Below the pieces are notes generated by a model that worked only from the letters and a program-made list of their open reading frames with translations, was not told the DNA's origin and ran no database searches. From Cellulomonas wangleii (lineage in GTDB: Bacteria > Actinomycetota > Actinomycetes > Actinomycetales > Cellulomonadaceae), in contig NZ_CP074405.1 in assembly GCF_018388445.1 (NCBI RefSeq), positions 3,658,001 through 3,722,000 on the forward strand: a DNA stretch of 64,000 bases, read 5' to 3'. Shown one piece after another: positions 60,926 to 64,000 of the stretch (its first letter is position 1; every line of letters starts with the position of its first letter). Position numbers and translations under genes: made by a program.

Positions 60926-62260
60926 TCAGAAGCCCAGGTCGACGTCGTCGACGCTGGACGCGGCACGCAGGTCCCCACGGGAGCGGGCCTCGCGTTCGAC
61001 GTCGGTCAGCTCCGTCGCGCTGACGGTCAGCTGGTAGTCGCGCCGCGGGTCGAAGTCGGGGAACTGGTCGACGCGGTCGAGCACGTCGGCGACGAGCTTC
61101 TTCAGGAAGATGCGGGGCGCGACGCCTGTCTTGCCCCCGAGCTCGCCACCCACGGCCGCGGCGAGATCGGCGATGTACCGGTCGTCGACGACGTCGTGGA
61201 TGCGCGGGCCGTTCGGCGTGCTGTCGGCGTAGATGTCGCGGACACGCGCGCCGAGCTCGACCAGCGACTCCGCGTTAAAGCCGGTCAGGCGGATCTGCGT
61301 CGCCCGCGGGTTGTCGAAGCGCGGGTCGGTCGTGAAGTCGGTCTGCAGCCGCTGCGCGAGTGGGGGCAGACGCTGGACGCCCTGCTGGCCGTCGTAGAAG
61401 GCAGGGGTCCCTGTCATGACGAGGTAGAGCCCGGGGAACCGGCCGGCGTCGACTTCGTCCATGAGCTGACGAAGGGCGTTGAGCGACTTCTCCCGCACGT
61501 CAGACCGCATGCGCTGCAGCGTCTCGACCTCGTCGAGCACGAGCACGAGGCCGGCGAAGTCCGAGTCGCGGAGCACCGTGAGCAGACCCTGGAGGAAGCC
61601 CAGGGCTCCGAAGTGGTCGAGCTCCCCGCGCACCCCGGCCGCGCGGCGCGCTGATGCGGCCACGTTCGGCTGGCCGCCCAGCCACGCGAGAAGTGCGGCA
61701 GCATCGGCGTGGTGCCCTTCGGCGGTCAGCCGCCGGTACGCCCGCAGGGCCATGGCGAACGACGGCGCCTCCTTGGACACAGCTGCCAGCCGCTTCTCGA
61801 GCAGCTCGTCCGTCCGCTGATCGAGGTCCCCCGAGGCGCCGGCGGCCAGCGCATCCTGTCCCAGGAAGTAGAACCACCCGTCCACGATGTCGCCGAACGC
61901 ACCCGCCGACCCTCCGGGAGCCGAGAGCGTCTCGATGACTCGGCGGTACACCTTCTCCAGCTTGTAGAGCGGAGTCTCCGTCTCCGAGATCTGCACCTCG
62001 GCGGTGGCGAAGTTCATCTTCTTCGCGCGCTCCGTCAACCAGCGGGAGAAGAAGGTCTTTCCCGATCCGTACTCTCCGCGGACGGCCTTGAACTGGGCGC
62101 CGCCGTGCTTCACCGACTCGAGCTCGTCCTCGATCGCGGACTCGAAACGTCCGAGGCCCACCGCCATGACATCCAGCCCTTGCTGGGGCACGGTGCCCCG
62201 CCGCAGCGCGTCGATGATCTCTCGACGACGCCGAGGACTGACCGAGGCGGTGCTGTTCAC
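60926..62260 (-). CDS. brxD: BREX ATP-binding protein BrxD
   Basis: A 444-aa protein with RRREIIDALRRGTVP, Walker A GEYGSGKTF (about 62-70), and a Walker B VLVLDEVETL (about 244-253). It is the DUF2791/BrxD P-loop ATPase family found in BREX types 2 and 6. GTG 62260 overlaps the upstream stop (GTGA). It probably works with PglZ and PglY in BREX complex assembly. Confidence 0.9.
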   Translation of the reverse strand: MNSTASVSPRRRREIIDALRRGTVPQQGLDVMAVGLGRFESAIEDELESVKHGGAQFKAVRGEYGSGKTFFSRWLTERAKKMNFATAEVQISETETPLYKLEKVYRRVIETLSAPGGSAGAFGDIVDGWFYFLGQDALAAGASGDLDQRTDELLEKRLAAVSKEAPSFAMALRAYRRLTAEGHHADAAALLAWLGGQPNVAASARRAAGVRGELDHFGALGFLQGLLTVLRDSDFAGLVLVLDEVETLQRMRSDVREKSLNALRQLMDEVDAGRFPGLYLVMTGTPAFYDGQQGVQRLPPLAQRLQTDFTTDPRFDNPRATQIRLTGFNAESLVELGARVRDIYADSTPNGPRIHDVVDDRYIADLAAAVGGELGGKTGVAPRIFLKKLVADVLDRVDQFPDFDPRRDYQLTVSATELTDVEREARSRGDLRAASSVDDVDLGF

Positions 62261-63309
62261 AGACGATCTCCTTCAGGCTGTGCAGGGCTCACGAGCCCGA
62301 ACTGCTGGCGGAGCAGGTTCTCGTCGATCGCGAGAACTCCCCCGTCGCGCAACGCAAGTGTTTCGTAGCCATCGACATTCAGCAGCCTCCGCATAAGGGG
62401 CAACATCGGCCTCAGTGCTCCAGGTGCCAGCCCTGCGTCTCGCTCAACCGTCGCGATCGACCCACTCCAGCCGGTGCGGACCAATGCGTTCACAACGTCC
62501 CGCACGACGGCGTCGTCGACAGTCGCGCGCCCTGCCCGTGCCTTCTGCGCGAGGTACACCTCGGACCGGAGCAGCTGCTCGGTTCCGTGGAACGTCGCGG
62601 GAATCTGTGGGGGTGCCACCAGTTCTCGGCTCGACACGTGCGACGTGCCCACTACCGCTTCGCTGACGAGCCCGCGCCGGTGACGCGTCGTGAGGCCCAG
62701 GTCGGCCAGGCGAATGACATCGGCATGTGCCCTGACGAGGAACTCCTGGAGGTCCTCGGAGACGTCGTTCACGATGACGGCCGCACGCTGGTAGGCAGGC
62801 GGTGCTGATCTGAGGTCGAGCTCGACGTCCGCGTACCGCAACGCCTGCAGGTTCGTGAAGTCGACGATGTACCAGTCGCCGCCGGCGTATGGACGGTCGT
62901 CCCGGGCGACCACCCGCCGCTGAGCCCTCGATCCTTCCGTGCTGAGGTCGTCGACCTTGTCTAGACCTGCCCGGTCGATGAAGCGGTCGATCGGGTCCTC
63001 GGGTTCCACGACAGACGGGGTCGGCGACGCCCCCCGCGGAGGTTCGGCGGGCTCCTCGCCGGGACCCGGTCGTATCCCGGGGAATGTCCGGTCCAGGATC
63101 TGCCGCAGCTCAGCCGCACCCTCGGCGCCGATCTGGAACGTCTGGCTGACCTTCGGCTGACTCTGCCGCTGGTCCGAGCCGAGGGTCGAGAGCTGCAGGA
63201 CCTGGGATCCCCCCGTGTCCAGGAAGTGGAAGTAGAGGCAGTCCACGTCCGTCGAGTGCCGCGTCCCGTGCCCCTTCACCTCGTGACGGAAGGCGCGGAT
63301 CACTGCCAC
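62257..63309 (-). CDS. BREX-associated protein sharing the PglZ C-terminal domain
   Basis: A 350-aa protein, GTG 63309 (GTG 63303 also possible). The N-terminus (about 1-95) holds DVDCLYFHFLD and VSQTFQIGAEGAAELRQIL, an unassigned domain seen in other restriction proteins. A linker and middle region (YIVDFTNLQ, QRAAVIVNDVSED) follow. Its C-terminal about 100 residues (EVYLAQKA...LLNVDGYETLALRDGGVLAIDENLLRQQFGL) align with the end of PglZ. It is encoded between pglZ and brxD, an extra component I do not know from standard type 2 BREX lists. Confidence 0.7.
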   Translation of the reverse strand: MAVIRAFRHEVKGHGTRHSTDVDCLYFHFLDTGGSQVLQLSTLGSDQRQSQPKVSQTFQIGAEGAAELRQILDRTFPGIRPGPGEEPAEPPRGASPTPSVVEPEDPIDRFIDRAGLDKVDDLSTEGSRAQRRVVARDDRPYAGGDWYIVDFTNLQALRYADVELDLRSAPPAYQRAAVIVNDVSEDLQEFLVRAHADVIRLADLGLTTRHRRGLVSEAVVGTSHVSSRELVAPPQIPATFHGTEQLLRSEVYLAQKARAGRATVDDAVVRDVVNALVRTGWSGSIATVERDAGLAPGALRPMLPLMRRLLNVDGYETLALRDGGVLAIDENLLRQQFGLVSPAQPEGDRL

Positions 63310-63328
63310 TGCACGGCCCCCCGGTCGC

Positions 63329-64000
63329 TCATGTGGTCAGCCCGAACTGGTCCTTGAGCAGGTCGACGTCGAGCCGCAGGGTCACGCCGTCGCTGTCCAC
63401 GGAGAGGATGTCGTACCCCTCGACGTTGAGGACCCGCTTGACGACGGCCAGTCCCTGACCGAACAGGGTGACCGGCATGCCGGCGGCCGCTGCAACGGTG
63501 TCCTGGTGCGCTCGCCCACCGTGGGCCACCAGGGTGCGCAGCACCGTCTCGATCAGCGCTGCCGACGCGGCACGTCCGCCGAGCCGGGACTGGGCGGCGT
63601 ACACGCTCGACGCCAGCACACGCCCCACGAGGTCGTCCGACGGCGCAGGCGACGCCACCGCGGCCACCTCGAGCTCGAACAACGCGGGCTCCGACTTGTC
63701 GACCGCCGGCCTCTTACGCGCCTTCTTCGCCGGGCCCGGATGCGTAGACGTGTTGACCTTCGCCTCGACGACCGGGTCGTTCCACCACGCCGGCGCCTGC
63801 GGCGGCGCCGGTTCCCATTCGTCAGGGGCCGCCTGTGCGAGCGACCGCTGGTACACGAGCACCGGCACAGTGAGCTCCGCGAGGGACGCACCCCCGTGGT
63901 AGCCCGCACGCGCGGCGCCGTACCGGGCGTCGTCCCGCCACAGCACGACGACCTGGCCGGCGTCGAGCGCCACACGCGGGCCGGTGACCAGCACCTCGCC
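63329..64000 (-). CDS. pglZ: BREX type 2 alkaline-phosphatase-like PglZ, 3' end
   Basis: The C-terminal 223 residues of PglZ; the 5' part is outside the window. GPRVALDAGQVVVLW, ARYGAARAGYHGGASLAELTVPVLV is the end of the PglZ phosphatase domain. Then a Pro/Lys linker and a C-terminal domain of about 95 residues ending LNVEGYDILSVDSDGVTLRLDVDLLKDQFGL. In Pgl/BREX, PglZ is essential and binds PglX. It stands first of the visible BREX genes, 19 bp before the 350-aa gene. Confidence 0.88.
   Translation of the reverse strand, partial: GEVLVTGPRVALDAGQVVVLWRDDARYGAARAGYHGGASLAELTVPVLVYQRSLAQAAPDEWEPAPPQAPAWWNDPVVEAKVNTSTHPGPAKKARKRPAVDKSEPALFELEVAAVASPAPSDDLVGRVLASSVYAAQSRLGGRAASAALIETVLRTLVAHGGRAHQDTVAAAAGMPVTLFGQGLAVVKRVLNVEGYDILSVDSDGVTLRLDVDLLKDQFGLTT

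Noticed and set aside
58823..64000. Reading the right-end locus as a stand-alone Lhr helicase plus DUF operon
   Set aside because: PglZ phosphatase-end motifs, the BrxD P-loop protein and the gene order fit type 2 BREX better.

Overview
The window is high-GC actinobacterial DNA (GTG starts are common, genes are tightly packed, many overlap by 4 bp). A MT0933-type small protein, a Ddn-like deazaflavin oxidoreductase, a DUF6318-type lipoprotein and a type 2 BREX (Pgl) locus suggest a Cellulomonadaceae-like member of the Micrococcales. The genus is inferred from gene content, not proven.

Layout. 1-8.3 kb: a partial NAD(P)-binding protein, a stress-type SDR, a CBS protein, a TM0106-type nuclease-helicase, an acidic repeat protein, a MT0933-like protein and an MFS transporter. 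8.4-16.7 kb: a Ddn-like enzyme; a TetR regulator divergent from an ABC exporter with a repeated operator between them; a second ABC exporter followed directly by a LuxR-type two-component system; and two duplicated small acidic proteins sharing the same upstream sequence. 16.8-22.4 kb: a lipoprotein and PKD-like protein pair, an AbiEi/AbiEii-like type IV toxin-antitoxin pair whose start codon abuts a perfect 12-bp inverted repeat, a membrane-anchored HExxH protein, and a gene broken at a C homopolymer.

22.6-35.8 kb is bracketed by two ADP-ribosylglycohydrolase paralogues. Inside is a polymorphic toxin locus: a small WXG100-like partner, a 567-aa toxin whose C-terminus has the RelA/SpoT synthetase fold, then an array of toxin tips and immunity genes. 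Each tip joins its immunity gene by a 4-bp overlap. The array includes a TNT-like tip with an Imm61-like gene, a decayed immunity gene, and a second, 5'-truncated copy of the RelA-fold toxin with its own immunity gene. A small alarmone-hydrolase-like HD protein, a second two-component system and a DUF4352-type protein lie in the same stretch.

36-57.7 kb is bracketed by two HelD-like SF1 ATPase paralogues in direct orientation. Between them lie an HNH endonuclease gene out of frame at a (GGAC)5 repeat; a four-gene minus-strand operon (SF1 helicase; NERD + pseudokinase + kinase + P-loop ATPase; 554-aa unknown; 1610-aa PD-(D/E)XK-like + HerA-like ATPase); and decayed NERD and SNF2 remnants. The last three operon genes resemble the MAD6-MAD7-MAD8 part of methylation-associated defence and, more distantly, DptF-DptG-DptH. 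No methyltransferase is visible here. This operon is the best candidate for an undescribed defence system.

57.8-64 kb: an unrecognised gene, then the 3' part of a BREX type 2 operon on the minus strand (pglZ 3' end, an extra 350-aa protein that shares its C-terminal domain with PglZ, brxD, brxHI). The upstream BREX genes should lie past the right edge.
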